A DNA stretch of 64,000 bases from Opimibacter sp963837505 (lineage in GTDB: Bacteria > Bacteroidota > Bacteroidia > Chitinophagales > Saprospiraceae): NCBI GenBank assembly GCA_963837505.1, contig CAWINN010000007.1, positions 7,524 to 71,523 on the forward strand. The letters run 5' to 3'. A program made the translations under genes and the position numbers. Numbering within the stretch: position 1 is the first letter of the stretch; every line of letters starts with the position of its first letter. The notes beneath the pieces are model-generated. The model did not search any database. It saw only the letters and a program-made list of their open reading frames with translations, and was not told the origin of the DNA. Shown here one piece after another: positions 9,475 to 19,814 of the stretch.

Positions 9475-9885
9475 TTACCTGGCTATCTGCGCCATCAACC
9501 CTTGCATATCAAGAATGCCCCAGTGTGCGATATATTTAGCATTATGCAGTTGAATAATATCAATGATCTCCATCACCACACTTTTGTAGGTTGGTTTAAC
9601 CCCAAAAAACTCTCCTTTGTGGGTGGCATAAAAAGATTTCCTGGTGGTCACCTTATCGCCTTCAGCTACCATGTCGTGAATCTCAACTTTCAAATCAGGA
9701 AAAGCCGGTCTGAGAAGTTGGTTGAAAAAATAAATCATGGCATCGGGTCCTTGCGGCGAGCCGGGAGGAGCCGTGTGATTAATAAATTCAGCCGCAAAGA
9801 TTTCATAGACCGTGTTTACATTTCCGCCTTCTATAAACTCTTTGTTTACCCTTCGTACGATAGCTTTGTTTTGTTCCGTTACCAT
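9475..9885 (-). CDS. SnoaL-like ester cyclase family protein
   Basis: 136 residues. 'NKAIVRRVNKEFIEGGNV' at the N-terminus, 'FINHTAPPGSPQGPDAMIYF', and 'FPDLKVEIHDMVAEGDKVTT' are the standard SnoaL/ester-cyclase pattern of the NTF2 fold. Most such bacterial proteins are uncharacterised; a few are polyketide cyclases. No signal peptide. It lies 93 bp downstream of the AraC-type regulator on the same strand and may be co-transcribed with or controlled by it. Confidence 0.75.
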   Translation of the reverse strand: MVTEQNKAIVRRVNKEFIEGGNVNTVYEIFAAEFINHTAPPGSPQGPDAMIYFFNQLLRPAFPDLKVEIHDMVAEGDKVTTRKSFYATHKGEFFGVKPTYKSVVMEIIDIIQLHNAKYIAHWGILDMQGLMAQIAR

Positions 9886-9978
9886 TTTTATTTGTTTTAA
9901 GTGAATGACTAATTAGAAGGAACAAAAATCAGCGTTACCCTCCTGATTCTCATGGTGCGGATACGACTTTGAATGGAA

Positions 9979-10917
9979 CTATTCCGACTGGTGGCGGAAT
10001 TCCAAAGGGGTCTGGTGGCATATTTTCTTAAAAAACCTGTTGAAGTGCGAAGGGTCGGCAAATGCCAATGTATAGGCAATTTCGGCGATAGTCATGGCGG
10101 AATGAAGCAAGTACACTTTGGCTTCCATCAAAAGCATTTCATCGATCAGGTCGTGGGCGGTCTTGTCAGAACAGGTTTTGATAGCCCTGTTTAAATGATC
10201 TGGCGAAACGTGAAGCATATCCGCATAGTCAGCCACCTTACGGACGGTGAGAAAATGTTGACTGACTAATTTGAGGTAGTTGGAAAAAAGATTTTTGGCA
10301 GCGCCAAGCGTGCCCTGTTGGGAAAGTTGCGCCGCATCATAGTTCCGACTGGCATGTATCAGGATAAGCTGAATGTATAATTTAACCATTTCGCTGCATT
10401 GCGGTTTGTTGGACCTGATCTCATTATCCATTTTAAAAATGATGTTTTCAATTTCCGAGGCGGTTTCCTCCGTCAATTCAAAACACTGAACACCTGAATA
10501 ATTTAGAAATGGTAATTGCCAAGTTCTGTTTCCAAAAAGAGAGGTCCCGGAAATAAATTTTTCCGTAAAGAGCATGTAATAGGCATGGAAGTCGTCACTT
10601 ACATCATGAAGTGAAAATATCTGGTCCGGAATGCCAAACAGAATATAATTACGATAAGGCTGATATTTTTCAAGGCCGATATCAAATATGGCATTGCCCT
10701 TTCGAGTGAGGGAGATCCTGAAATACGAAGTCTTTATATGATCAATTTTTTTCCGGAGATCATCAGTGGAATAAAGCCCGAAACCCTTATCTAAAAGTTC
10801 GGAAGTATTATCCATTCCGAATTTACTCTTCCCCGTCCGGTCTTTGTGAAGAGTATACAGATCAGCGTCTAATTTGATTTTCTTTATGTCGGCCGGAATA
10901 TTTTTATACATGCCCAA
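9979..10917 (-). CDS. AraC-family transcriptional regulator
   Basis: 312 residues: an N-terminal cupin-like sensor region (about 1-190) and a C-terminal pair of helix-turn-helix motifs (about 215-312). The second HTH is the AraC signature: 'MTIAEIAYTLAFADPSHFNR' followed by 'FFKKICHQTPLEFR'. Such regulators usually activate neighbouring operons in response to a small ligand. The nearest candidate target is the ester-cyclase-like gene just downstream. Ligand unknown. Confidence 0.85.
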   Translation of the reverse strand: MGMYKNIPADIKKIKLDADLYTLHKDRTGKSKFGMDNTSELLDKGFGLYSTDDLRKKIDHIKTSYFRISLTRKGNAIFDIGLEKYQPYRNYILFGIPDQIFSLHDVSDDFHAYYMLFTEKFISGTSLFGNRTWQLPFLNYSGVQCFELTEETASEIENIIFKMDNEIRSNKPQCSEMVKLYIQLILIHASRNYDAAQLSQQGTLGAAKNLFSNYLKLVSQHFLTVRKVADYADMLHVSPDHLNRAIKTCSDKTAHDLIDEMLLMEAKVYLLHSAMTIAEIAYTLAFADPSHFNRFFKKICHQTPLEFRHQSE

Positions 10918-11218
10918 ATTTAATCATTTGCTATGATGCTGCAGGACCTTCCCGGCCTCCGCATATAGGTTCTGTACCAGCCAGGTAATAGTTTACCCTG
11001 GTCCTCAGGCCCCGGCCGTAGGACTTAAATAAAGAAACGTATTTTTATTTAAATATCACTCACATCAAAAAACGGTCAGTCCCGGACGGAGGAGACATAG
11101 CACCCTGCGGCTGAAAAAGGATTGCCCGGCCCCCTTCGCGTCAAGTCCATTTCGCAGGAAGTACTATTGGGGTCAGGAATGAGTAAAAAACAAAGATCGA
11201 AAACCTTATTTTATAAAG
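10918..11218. other. Intergenic stretch, no gene seen
   Basis: 301 bp between the AraC regulator and the CPBP protease, both on the minus strand. It should carry the AraC promoter, but no clear TTG-N19/20-TAnnTTTG match was found. No ORF or repeat recognised. Confidence 0.4.
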
Positions 11219-11881
11219 TTATTTGGTGAGTATCAACGATAATAAATCTATACTGAAATGACAAAATATCAGCACTTTAATGTTTCTGTATTTTTGGTAA
11301 TAGAAACCAAATATTAATCCAAGCAGAAAGGGGATATACATGTTTCTGACTGTCCCATATCCGATGTGGGCCACGCCAAAGAGTAAGGAGGAGAAAAGAA
11401 CAGGTAAATACCTGTTCTTCAACAAAAGGCTGAGTCTCGGGATTAAGTAACCGCGGAAAATCAATTCTTCGACAACACCGGCGGTAACGCACGTGAATAC
11501 GAGTAGCCAAGGATGAAGGTGCAAATAGGCTATCATCTCAGTTAATATCTGGCTGGTTTGTTCTTTCGCACCTATCTTAGGAAGAAGTTGTTGGGATCCA
11601 CCCGCAAGAGAAGATAATCCCAAAACGGAGATGACCGAAATAAAATAAAAGAGGGCAGTCTGTTTTTTATCCGCCCATAAAAGAAATTTTTGTTTTTCTA
11701 TTTTATTGACGTACAGAAAGAGTACCAGGAGAAAAAACCAAATAATTACCTTTTTTAAATACCCATAGCTCAACATATTCGGGAACAGGAGACCAAATAA
11801 TAAAGAAAGGAAAGCAAAGCTGCCAGCAAGCAACATGCCCATGATCATGTAAATTTTCCTCCGGCTTTCAGTTATATCCAT
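11219..11881 (-). CDS. CPBP-family intramembrane metalloprotease
   Basis: 220 residues with about six hydrophobic segments. The Abi/CPBP (Rce1-like) motifs are intact: E138-E139-x-x-x-R143 in 'VVEELIFRGYL', H172 in 'GVAHIG', and H208 in 'FCHFSIDLL'. These residues form the metal-dependent active site of the type II CAAX protease superfamily. In bacteria the family is linked to bacteriocin immunity and other membrane processing; substrates are usually unknown. It stands alone. Confidence 0.85.
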   Translation of the reverse strand: MDITESRRKIYMIMGMLLAGSFAFLSLLFGLLFPNMLSYGYLKKVIIWFFLLVLFLYVNKIEKQKFLLWADKKQTALFYFISVISVLGLSSLAGGSQQLLPKIGAKEQTSQILTEMIAYLHLHPWLLVFTCVTAGVVEELIFRGYLIPRLSLLLKNRYLPVLFSSLLFGVAHIGYGTVRNMYIPFLLGLIFGFYYQKYRNIKVLIFCHFSIDLLSLILTK

Positions 11882-12027
11882 ATTCTGCTATTTGTTTATA
11901 TCCTTTCCGAAAGGTGGGTTGGGTTGAGTGAAATCAATTTAAAGTAGCGATGGCATTGCCTGCCATGGTCCGGCCTTAACGAGATGTGGCCTTTTGAACA
12001 CAACACTTCCGTTCTGCATTAAAGTTA

Positions 12028-12128
12028 AGGGCGTTTCTGATAACCATAAATTTTTCATGATCCACTCCTATAATGTGCTGACCATCAACCGGAGGCTATT
12101 TTTGAATTCAGGTTATTAGAGGCGCCCT
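12028..12128. mobile_element. MITE-like element, copy 2 of 3
   Basis: Terminal inverted repeats AGGGCGTTTCTGATAACC (12028-12045) and GGTTATTAGAGGCGCCCT (12111-12128), 101 bp in total, with AT-rich non-coding interior. The right end touches the stop codon of the SRPBCC fragment, and 'TTAA'-like bases flank both ends, possibly a target duplication. Confidence 0.6.
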
Positions 12129-12337
12129 TAAGATTGTTCATACCATCTGACTTGCCCTTCACCCGTGGTTATTAAACTTCGTAAACTCTTTTGGATAAAT
12201 CCAGTCCATGCATCCCGGCACACCTCGTAACATTCATAGGATGGGACCAACCCAATTTGAGTGAAAACCAATTGCGTTTTGATCACCGAAGCATGAGATG
12301 GTTTGAGTCCAGGTAAGTAAAGGCGATTACCTTCCAA
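12128..12337 (-). pseudogene. C-terminal remnant of an SRPBCC/AHSA1 domain protein
   Basis: Only about 70 codons remain. The phrases 'FTQIGLVPSYECYEVCRDAW' and 'FIQKSLRSLITTGEGQ' match the final helix region of SRPBCC (Hsp90-activator-like) proteins; full members have 130-160 residues, so the N-terminal half is missing. The reading frame ends exactly where the MITE-like element begins (12128), so insertion or deletion at that junction may have altered the C-terminus too. Probably not functional. Confidence 0.55.
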
Positions 12338-12440
12338 TATAAGGATATTATTGATCAGGTCATTGACCCTGCTGATGGATAACCACTGTTATCAGAAGCA
12401 TTACCAAACCCCATATTTACGTTGTAAGGGTATTGAATAG

Positions 12441-12701
12441 TTATGAAATTATTATGTTCTTCAAGAGGTCCGGATTTAGGTAAACTGTTGTCAATGCAAT
12501 TACGCCAGGTCCAGTCCGTGGAGTTTTACAATGTACAGGTTTTAGTATCCTGTAAACACCAGGCCCAATCAAGAAAATAAAGAACAGATACATTATTATT
12601 CTACGCCATGTTTTTCTAAATGTCCATTCCTGTAGTGGCAGTTTTTCTTCTGCCATTATTTCTTCCGGAATACCGCTTATATCATCATTCAGGTTTAACA
12701 T
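12441..12701 (-). CDS. Small hypothetical membrane protein
   Basis: 86 residues with one probable membrane segment, 'IIMYLFFIFLIGPGVYRIL' (about residues 34-52), after an acidic N-terminus ('ISGIPEEIMAEEKLPLQEW'). No family recognised. It is divergent from the large three-gene locus. Coding status is uncertain because of its size. Confidence 0.35.
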   Translation of the reverse strand: MLNLNDDISGIPEEIMAEEKLPLQEWTFRKTWRRIIMYLFFIFLIGPGVYRILKPVHCKTPRTGPGVIALTTVYLNPDLLKNIIIS

Positions 12702-12869
12702 AAAAAATTGATATTCTTTTTATTCCATCCCCAAACGGTTACGGATGACGGTTGGCCGGGGTCACAAAGAATGTTGATTGGCGAATTCCTGAAATTAAAT
12801 ATCTTCATTGTACTTTCTTTCGCCCTTTGGGAGTCAAACCTGGTTCTTTTCAAACATTATGGTTCACCG

Positions 12870-15800
12870 ATGCTGACGTTAAAAGCCATAGCGGTTATCG
12901 AGGGTAATGACAAGATGGATGGATTTCACCTGATGTGGGATCCGTTCCTCCGGGGGCATTTGCCCTTGTCAGGCTTTACTATCTATAGAAGAAAATCGTC
13001 CGGGCAGGATAAACCCACTTGCCGTCTGATCGATGGAACCACTTTGCAAACCTTGCATAGTAATTTCTTCCTCTACTTCAATACTACGAAGTTCATCAGG
13101 ATCGCCTTCCGTCCGATGCATCCCAATTTCCCCAGCTGGCCGCTTCAGGTAAATAACGCCATCCATACCCTCGCTGCTCCGCATTCTATGTTTGCTTATG
13201 ATGTGTATTTCAGTGAGCCCCTGTTTGGCACCAGCATTGTTGCTACAATCAAACCGGACATCAGGTTTATGTTTGCTGTCGCCTACAAAGAAGGAAGAGT
13301 AGTCAGGAGTAAATTCAGTAGTGATAACCTGGCCGTGGAATTTGAGGAACCCGTTGACAAGATCACCATTTACATTCCCGGCATGGCGGAAACCATCCGT
13401 GTTTGCTATACGGAGGTGAATCCGGGTAAGGAGGAAGACTGGCAACTGATCAAAAAGAATCTTTGTTTACCGTTTGCAGGTTTCGGGGAGGATGTAACTA
13501 CTGCGCAGGAGGAGTATGATTTATTTCAGAGCAGGCTGAATGATGACCTTGCGCCTGAGGTCAGTCACTTTAATGACATTTCTTCCTTGTTAAAAGATAC
13601 TTCGAACCTGGTTACATCTTCTTTATTGCCTGCAATATCCGTGATGAAATTTATAGACACGCCGGGCAATAGCGGGCAACGAATGAATGCAGCACCATTC
13701 AACATGCTGCAGATGTTTTCAGTCTACCATAACTGGAGAATGGGGCTTGGTTTTGGCTATCTGGATAAGCGGGGCCTCGAAGAAAATCAAATCTATGATT
13801 ATAAAATACAGGCCAACTTTCATAAAAATGCTGACGAGGCCATCTTTGATTTTCATACCATCCCGCTGAATACCCGCGTAGGTCCTGCTTTTTCGCTTGG
13901 CCCTATTTTTATTCATGTCGATGCGGCAACGGTAGTGGACAGTTTTTCATCCGCAAATGACACATTCGTCAAAGGCATTCGCGTTGACGGCGCCATCAAA
14001 TTCACCTTCCCACAGGACATTGCAAATTTTGCTTTGTACTGCGTGCCGGAACCGGGTGCCACCATAAGAGTGAATGGCAACTTTGGAACGATCGCGGTGA
14101 AGGAAAGAGTGGAGATTAAACTAAACAGCGCCGCGGACCATGTACTTTTATCGGGCAAATTTTCCATAGTTGGTATCGCATACCCGTCATTGGCTGACGG
14201 CACAAATCCCCGTGACATCATTACGGAAACAGGTTACTGCTTCCACCAAAAATTCACCAATACAAAAAGATTGTTGGCGCCTGCAACATTGAATGCAGTC
14301 AACCTGCAGACTTCAATGGTGCCGGGAGAACATAAAGCACCGGAAGGTTTGGGGTTCCGTTTAAGCTGGGAACCTCCTTCCGGGTATGACGATGCTATCG
14401 ATCCTGCACAGTGGCCGCCGGATGTCCCCCTTCCACCACCGGCTGAACTCGGTTATTACAAACTGGAGTATATGAACAGCAGTAGTAATCCTGCTGATCA
14501 CTGGCACCTGCATGATGAGAATGCGGATGCTGATCCTGCCGGTATCATTTTGCCCGGTGATGATTATTACGCAACTCCTTTGCCTGTAAGTTTTGGTGCA
14601 GACTTACTGAACGTCTTTCCTGCAGGCAGATTGGCAGGAGGGACCTTCACCACCTTCCAGCGCTTTACACATTTGCTGGAGAATAAAGCGGGAAATATAA
14701 CGGCTGTGCCCGGTGCATTTTATACATACAGAATATGGACGGTTGATCTTGCAGGAAGGACATCCTTGCAGGCCACAGAAACCATACCTGCACGGCTGGA
14801 GAAAAGATTGCCGCCACCCGCACCGGCCGGCCTCACTGATAACTATATATTACCCATACCCGATCCCGGTTATACCCTGGCCGATCCCCGTACCGAACTC
14901 CGCCCTCAGCATGTATATGCAAAAGTCTTGCTGGTTTCATCATCCAATTTGACGGCACAGGAAAGAAGTTTACTCGGCACCCGTGATCATATCACCATAC
15001 TCACCTGGACCTGGGGGGAGGAAGAAAGAAGCCTTGACAGTTATACAAAGGAGTTTCGGGTATATATAAGGACAAATGAACACGGACTGATCAATGGCAA
15101 CCTTGCCGCTGATGCAACACCAACAGGTACAGACTTTATTATGGAAGTCTCCTTAGATACGGCGGTTGTTGCAAATGAATTTTCGGGCGGGACAATAACA
15201 CTGAACCGCGTCGTGTTCCGCATCGTATCGCATGATGGAGGAACTTCTGTGACGATGACTGTAACACCGCCGCGCACACAACCGGGCGCTGTTCCGAAAC
15301 CAGGTAACTTTAAATTATACCGCAGGCCGCTCGGCGAAGAATCCAGACCACTCAGCTGGTCACAGCGTATTGCAGTGGTTCCGTTGACAACAAATAACGT
15401 CTACCAATATATCCTGGAGACCGGCCATCTTGTGGGAGCAAACACCCTGGTCGGGCTCGAAGGAATCGGTTACGATATAACACCGCTCGGTTCTTCTACC
15501 CGTTGCTGGCTCGGCGTCAGTGCGGCGGATGCTGAACCTTATGTTGATGATCAGCTGACAACGGGATCTTTTTCGTCGCGGGTGGGTAATGAAGGATCCA
15601 TTGTGACGGCACCGGTGGTGGTCAAATTTACCGGGCGTCCGGAGTTTAATCCTCCACCACCGCTTGACGATGTGGATACCTTGCCGCTGGATGAAGTAAA
15701 TTCTGATACTCTCTTATTTGCGATCACGCCACTTGATCAGCTTCCCTTTTTACAGGCCGCCGATAATTTGCAAATTGAACGAATTACCGGTACCGATTTA

Positions 15801-16868
15801 TTGTCGTTACTGCATGTAACGGATACTGTTATCCAGTTATCCGATGCAGAGAACAGGGACATTGTGATCGACTGGGAGTTGAATCCTGCTGATGAAACAG
15901 AACTGCGAAATGCTTTTGCAAACAGTGCCAAGCCAATCCCCGCAAAATTCATCTGGGCCATATCGAAGAAAAGCGGGCTTCATCTGGATGAGCTTTGGAA
16001 AGTCATCACCAATACACCGGTAAACTGCACATCCCTATTCAAAGATTATATTCCCAACCGTGCCGACCGTTATCTATATCGTGCAAAGCTGACGAACGAG
16101 CTGGGTATCCCTTCCGAAGCGGCTGCCTTGTTTCCTGCCGTGTGGAGAACAAAAGATAAAACCATACCACCTGCGGTCACCATGGATGCCTGGCAGTTGA
16201 CAGAAACCTCAACAGGTGTTTCCGCTGCGCCCATAATTAAACTCGATGCTGGTTTTGCCGTCAGTGTGAAAGGTCTGTTGGTATTCCCCGGAAGTCTCGA
16301 CCCGTCTGTTACGGATGAAGACCTGCGAATGGCAGCACTTGTAAAGATTCCGAACAGGCCGGATTTTTTAAGTGAACAGGTATATCGCGTTCATGTGAGT
16401 GGAAATTTCGTAGAACCCATATTCGTTCCTTTGGCAGAAGCGGAACTGGAAACAACCGGGCCTTCGTCAGTATATTCATGGAACCACCTAAGTTTCAACT
16501 TCCCCTTCGAACAAACAGCCTGCATATGGGCTGCTGCCGTATCAAATGATAATGTGATTTCGAAACTCGGATCTTACCGTAAACAGTTTACAGGATTAAC
16601 CCCTCCAGTGGTGCCGGATCTTTCAACTGCGGCTGTTCTACCGGGATTGCAATTGACTTTTAATGCAGGCGGCGACGGTTCCTTATTATACAGAATAGAA
16701 AAATCAGTGAATGGAGATTACACACCGGTGTCGGGATGGTTTGTTGGGACGGCAGGAGCAAATGAAGTGAAACAACCGATGCCGGCGGTGACCACCAGTT
16801 ATCGTTTAAAAATAAAAATGAAAAATAACCGGGAGTATGCGGGAAACCCGGTGGAGGTAATTATATAA
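12870..16868 (+). CDS. Large beta-rich protein, first gene of a three-gene locus
   Basis: 1332 residues from the ATG at 12870 ('MLTLKAIAVIEGNDKMDGFH'). The frame is open upstream to 12708, but codons 1-54 look like leader DNA, so I prefer the internal start. No signal peptide from this start. The protein contains several fibronectin-III/Ig-like segments ('LSGFTIYRR', 'GFRLSWEPPSGYDDAIDPAQ', 'YTYRIWTVDLAGRTSL', 'YRYRAKLTNELGIPSEAA'-type phrases) and acidic, proline-rich linkers. I recognise no catalytic motif. It is separated by 1 bp from the phospholipase-D-like gene, so the two are almost certainly co-transcribed. Possible roles include a structural or carrier component for the enzyme; this is inference. 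Confidence 0.7.
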   Translation: MLTLKAIAVIEGNDKMDGFHLMWDPFLRGHLPLSGFTIYRRKSSGQDKPTCRLIDGTTLQTLHSNFFLYFNTTKFIRIAFRPMHPNFPSWPLQVNNAIHTLAAPHSMFAYDVYFSEPLFGTSIVATIKPDIRFMFAVAYKEGRVVRSKFSSDNLAVEFEEPVDKITIYIPGMAETIRVCYTEVNPGKEEDWQLIKKNLCLPFAGFGEDVTTAQEEYDLFQSRLNDDLAPEVSHFNDISSLLKDTSNLVTSSLLPAISVMKFIDTPGNSGQRMNAAPFNMLQMFSVYHNWRMGLGFGYLDKRGLEENQIYDYKIQANFHKNADEAIFDFHTIPLNTRVGPAFSLGPIFIHVDAATVVDSFSSANDTFVKGIRVDGAIKFTFPQDIANFALYCVPEPGATIRVNGNFGTIAVKERVEIKLNSAADHVLLSGKFSIVGIAYPSLADGTNPRDIITETGYCFHQKFTNTKRLLAPATLNAVNLQTSMVPGEHKAPEGLGFRLSWEPPSGYDDAIDPAQWPPDVPLPPPAELGYYKLEYMNSSSNPADHWHLHDENADADPAGIILPGDDYYATPLPVSFGADLLNVFPAGRLAGGTFTTFQRFTHLLENKAGNITAVPGAFYTYRIWTVDLAGRTSLQATETIPARLEKRLPPPAPAGLTDNYILPIPDPGYTLADPRTELRPQHVYAKVLLVSSSNLTAQERSLLGTRDHITILTWTWGEEERSLDSYTKEFRVYIRTNEHGLINGNLAADATPTGTDFIMEVSLDTAVVANEFSGGTITLNRVVFRIVSHDGGTSVTMTVTPPRTQPGAVPKPGNFKLYRRPLGEESRPLSWSQRIAVVPLTTNNVYQYILETGHLVGANTLVGLEGIGYDITPLGSSTRCWLGVSAADAEPYVDDQLTTGSFSSRVGNEGSIVTAPVVVKFTGRPEFNPPPPLDDVDTLPLDEVNSDTLLFAITPLDQLPFLQAADNLQIERITGTDLLSLLHVTDTVIQLSDAENRDIVIDWELNPADETELRNAFANSAKPIPAKFIWAISKKSGLHLDELWKVITNTPVNCTSLFKDYIPNRADRYLYRAKLTNELGIPSEAAALFPAVWRTKDKTIPPAVTMDAWQLTETSTGVSAAPIIKLDAGFAVSVKGLLVFPGSLDPSVTDEDLRMAALVKIPNRPDFLSEQVYRVHVSGNFVEPIFVPLAEAELETTGPSSVYSWNHLSFNFPFEQTACIWAAAVSNDNVISKLGSYRKQFTGLTPPVVPDLSTAAVLPGLQLTFNAGGDGSLLYRIEKSVNGDYTPVSGWFVGTAGANEVKQPMPAVTTSYRLKIKMKNNREYAGNPVEVII

Positions 16869-16869
16869 A

Positions 16870-19812
16870 ATGTTCAGCAGCCCTGTTGACGATATTACGT
16901 TATGGACCTTTACTTCGGTGAGTCTGGCAGTACCATCGGATGCCAATCTGCGCTATCCCGGTTATGGGGTAAGGGGAGCAACCTGCACAGCTGCTTCCGC
17001 ACTAACGGTACGACTGCCGGTTAAATCTTTCATCAAGCTACGGGAAGCCGGGAGTACAACAGTAATAGAACTCGAACCATTGCTCGTCAGTAACCCGGAC
17101 CTTGCCAAAAAAATCACGGCAGGCTTTCCTACCATATATATAGCTGTACCGGCTACAGGTTTGACATTTACTGATGGTTTATACGACGCCGGATTCTCCC
17201 TTGGCCTTTATTCATCCTTCTCCATAGGCATCCAGTTCAGCGATCGTGTCGAACGGGAGATATCTCATGCAGCCGATTTAATACTGGCGGCGCTGCAGGA
17301 TTTGGTGAATACAGATTCATGGAGATCGTTTTGTGAGGCTATTCGTTCACTCGCCGGTATTCTTTTTCTCGATGCGAATGGAAGCGCATTCAAAACTAAT
17401 CAGCGTTTGCGTTTTGTATCGGGTGCTGCAGATGAACAGTTTGACTTCTTTCCGGGAACGACGCAGTTGAGCGACATCTTTAATAACAGGACCGGAACTT
17501 TATCATTAGTCAGCCCTGATACAGACCCTGTCACCAACCAGCTATGGGTGAATACGGATAAAAATGGTAATGCGGTCATCAGTGCGGGATCAACAGAAGT
17601 ATCGGCAGACACCCGCATCATTTTATTCGCACAAATCACACAGTGGATGGCCCCGCAGTCGCGTACTGATTTTTTACATCCCATTCCGCGCTTCACTTGG
17701 CATAATAAAATAACCACCTTCATCAACGGGCCGGATTATTATAATGATCTTTTCCCTGAACTGAATAATGCAGCTTCGACTGATGGTAAATTTTTCCTTT
17801 GCGGCTATTCCATATTCCAGGATGATAAACTCGTGACCAGTGAGGACGATATTCCAAAAACACTACTGGAGGCCACAAAGAAAATAGTGGATAACGGAGG
17901 GCAGTGCTACTACTTGCCGCTCCAGCTCTTTCAATTAAAACATAACGGGGATGCTATCCAGCCGCAGCAGGTATTAATCGTAGCCACCCTGGTTACCCTG
18001 TTGATAGCCGACATTGGCATTATCCTGTTTTTATCCGATAAGCAAAAGGGGAATAAAGTAACAACACCCATTATTGCTTCGCTCGTCTTCGCGGGCGCGG
18101 CCGCCGCCATGTTGCTGGCAAAACAAATTATTGAATCTGATTTTGTACTTGATAAGTTACGCAATTTGGCATCTTCGGCAGATGACCTCGCCTATGAAAA
18201 TGGTGCGGGCAAGAGTCGCAGAATTTGGGCCATCCATCCCGCGACATGGGAAGACAATTCATTCCAGGGTAATACTTCTGGTTTCCCCGCGCTTGATCTC
18301 GCAAAAGATTTACTCCCGGGGGTCAATGCGTATCACCAGAAGATCGCGGTGGTGAAGAAAGCGGATGGATGGGTCGCTTATTGTGGTGGTATTGATCTCA
18401 ATCCAAACCGGATGGATGATGCTCGCCATTTAGCCATCGGACCATACCATGATGTGCATGCCAGAGTAGATGGCCCTGCCGTGAGAGCTCTCGCGATTAC
18501 CATTATGGACAGATGGAATGATGAAGCGCCGGATGATACGGTGGCGATGGGTGATGCCGATCTTCCTGCTGTTACACCACTCGCCAACGGACATGATATC
18601 GTGCAGGTAGCAAGAACAAATTACCAGCCCAATCCCACTACCGGTGGTGACCGTGCATTTGACTATGCACTCACCGGCGACCGCACGATACTCGATACCT
18701 TGCTTGCTTCCATCCGCAGCGCGAAAGAATACATTTATATAGAAGACCAGTATTTCACGCCCACACCGGAATACCAGCAGGCTTTGATCGATGCGCTGGA
18801 TAATGGTTTAAAATCACTCATTGTGGTCATGCCGAGTGAACCGCAGCAGTTTTATAGTGAATCCGTGCGCAATAGCCTTGTCGAAAGATTACTGGCTTAC
18901 AACACGGCTGACAATACAAGAGTGCGCATTGGTTATGCACGTCGTCGATATTTATTACCATCGACGCAGAGCATGGTCATGACCGGCAGGCTTATGCTGG
19001 GAATTGATGTGGCAGAAGATGATGCCTTCATCTGGCTCGGGCCGGTATCAAGAGTAGCCTCATTCCCGTTCTGGGTTTCAGTCAGTGGCGAGATCATGCT
19101 GGTGACAGGAAAAACACCAACGGGTACGGGTGAATCCGATATCAATACTATTCCCGGTGCGGATCACACCTACAAAACCTATGATAAATATAACGTAGAA
19201 CGTGGCACACCTACTAATTTCTTTGATGAGCAGGTGGGGTGCAAAAAACGCAAGCACAAAGCGGGTACACCGGTCACTATAGTCAGCTTCGATGGTATAT
19301 ATGTGCATGCAAAATGCATGATGATCGATGATATATTCGCGAGTATTGGCTCGGCGAATATGAATCGCCGCGGTTATCACTCCGATGCGGAAGCAAATAT
19401 TTTCTTCATCCCCGATGGCCTTCGCTTTAAGGCAACACTTGCTGACGGAACAAGAAGAGAGAATCCGGTGGCGGCACTCCGTAAGAAATCATGGTCGGAG
19501 TTCCTGGATATTCCAAATACAATGGGCCAGACATTATTGGACGATCCCGTGGCCGCTTCCAAATTATTCGACCGCGACTCCAGCACGGGTTGCAGGTTCA
19601 TTCCACTCAAAGCCATTTCCACCCAGGTGAAATCCTATGCAAACAAAGTGGGGGACATTACTATTTCGACAGACAGCTTCCATGTGATGGATACGATCAA
19701 GGATGTGTTGTCTGCCCTTGCTATCGGTACGGAGATTCTAAACTTTGATGAAATATTCTTTTATGTAACCGACCCATCCAGTTATTCAGAAAATCCGCCG
19801 GAGCATTCGTAA
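16870..19812 (+). CDS. Phospholipase-D-fold protein with internal membrane segments
   Basis: 980 residues. The second HKD motif is complete: 'HAKCMMIDD' (H813) followed by 'GSANMNRRGYHSDAE'. The first, 'YHQKIAVVKKADGW' (H489) followed by 'YCGGIDLNPNRMDD', keeps H and K but has lysine where the motif aspartate is expected. 'HDVHARVDGPAVRALA' is also typical of eukaryotic-type PLDs. Two hydrophobic segments, near residues 366-390 ('VLIVATLVTLLIADIGIILF') and 400-422, precede the catalytic half. The N-terminal 360 residues are unlike anything I know. The family cleaves phosphodiesters of phospholipids or nucleic acids; a bacterial cytotoxic or membrane-remodelling effector is possible. It is coupled to both neighbours by gaps of 1 and 2 bp. 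Confidence 0.8.
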   Translation: MFSSPVDDITLWTFTSVSLAVPSDANLRYPGYGVRGATCTAASALTVRLPVKSFIKLREAGSTTVIELEPLLVSNPDLAKKITAGFPTIYIAVPATGLTFTDGLYDAGFSLGLYSSFSIGIQFSDRVEREISHAADLILAALQDLVNTDSWRSFCEAIRSLAGILFLDANGSAFKTNQRLRFVSGAADEQFDFFPGTTQLSDIFNNRTGTLSLVSPDTDPVTNQLWVNTDKNGNAVISAGSTEVSADTRIILFAQITQWMAPQSRTDFLHPIPRFTWHNKITTFINGPDYYNDLFPELNNAASTDGKFFLCGYSIFQDDKLVTSEDDIPKTLLEATKKIVDNGGQCYYLPLQLFQLKHNGDAIQPQQVLIVATLVTLLIADIGIILFLSDKQKGNKVTTPIIASLVFAGAAAAMLLAKQIIESDFVLDKLRNLASSADDLAYENGAGKSRRIWAIHPATWEDNSFQGNTSGFPALDLAKDLLPGVNAYHQKIAVVKKADGWVAYCGGIDLNPNRMDDARHLAIGPYHDVHARVDGPAVRALAITIMDRWNDEAPDDTVAMGDADLPAVTPLANGHDIVQVARTNYQPNPTTGGDRAFDYALTGDRTILDTLLASIRSAKEYIYIEDQYFTPTPEYQQALIDALDNGLKSLIVVMPSEPQQFYSESVRNSLVERLLAYNTADNTRVRIGYARRRYLLPSTQSMVMTGRLMLGIDVAEDDAFIWLGPVSRVASFPFWVSVSGEIMLVTGKTPTGTGESDINTIPGADHTYKTYDKYNVERGTPTNFFDEQVGCKKRKHKAGTPVTIVSFDGIYVHAKCMMIDDIFASIGSANMNRRGYHSDAEANIFFIPDGLRFKATLADGTRRENPVAALRKKSWSEFLDIPNTMGQTLLDDPVAASKLFDRDSSTGCRFIPLKAISTQVKSYANKVGDITISTDSFHVMDTIKDVLSALAIGTEILNFDEIFFYVTDPSSYSENPPEHS

Positions 19813-19814
19813 AA

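Noticed and set aside
12708..12869. Upstream 54-codon extension of the first gene of the three-gene locus
   Set aside because: The translated sequence looks random compared with the rest, and the extension would begin 7 bp from the divergent gene, leaving no room for a promoter.
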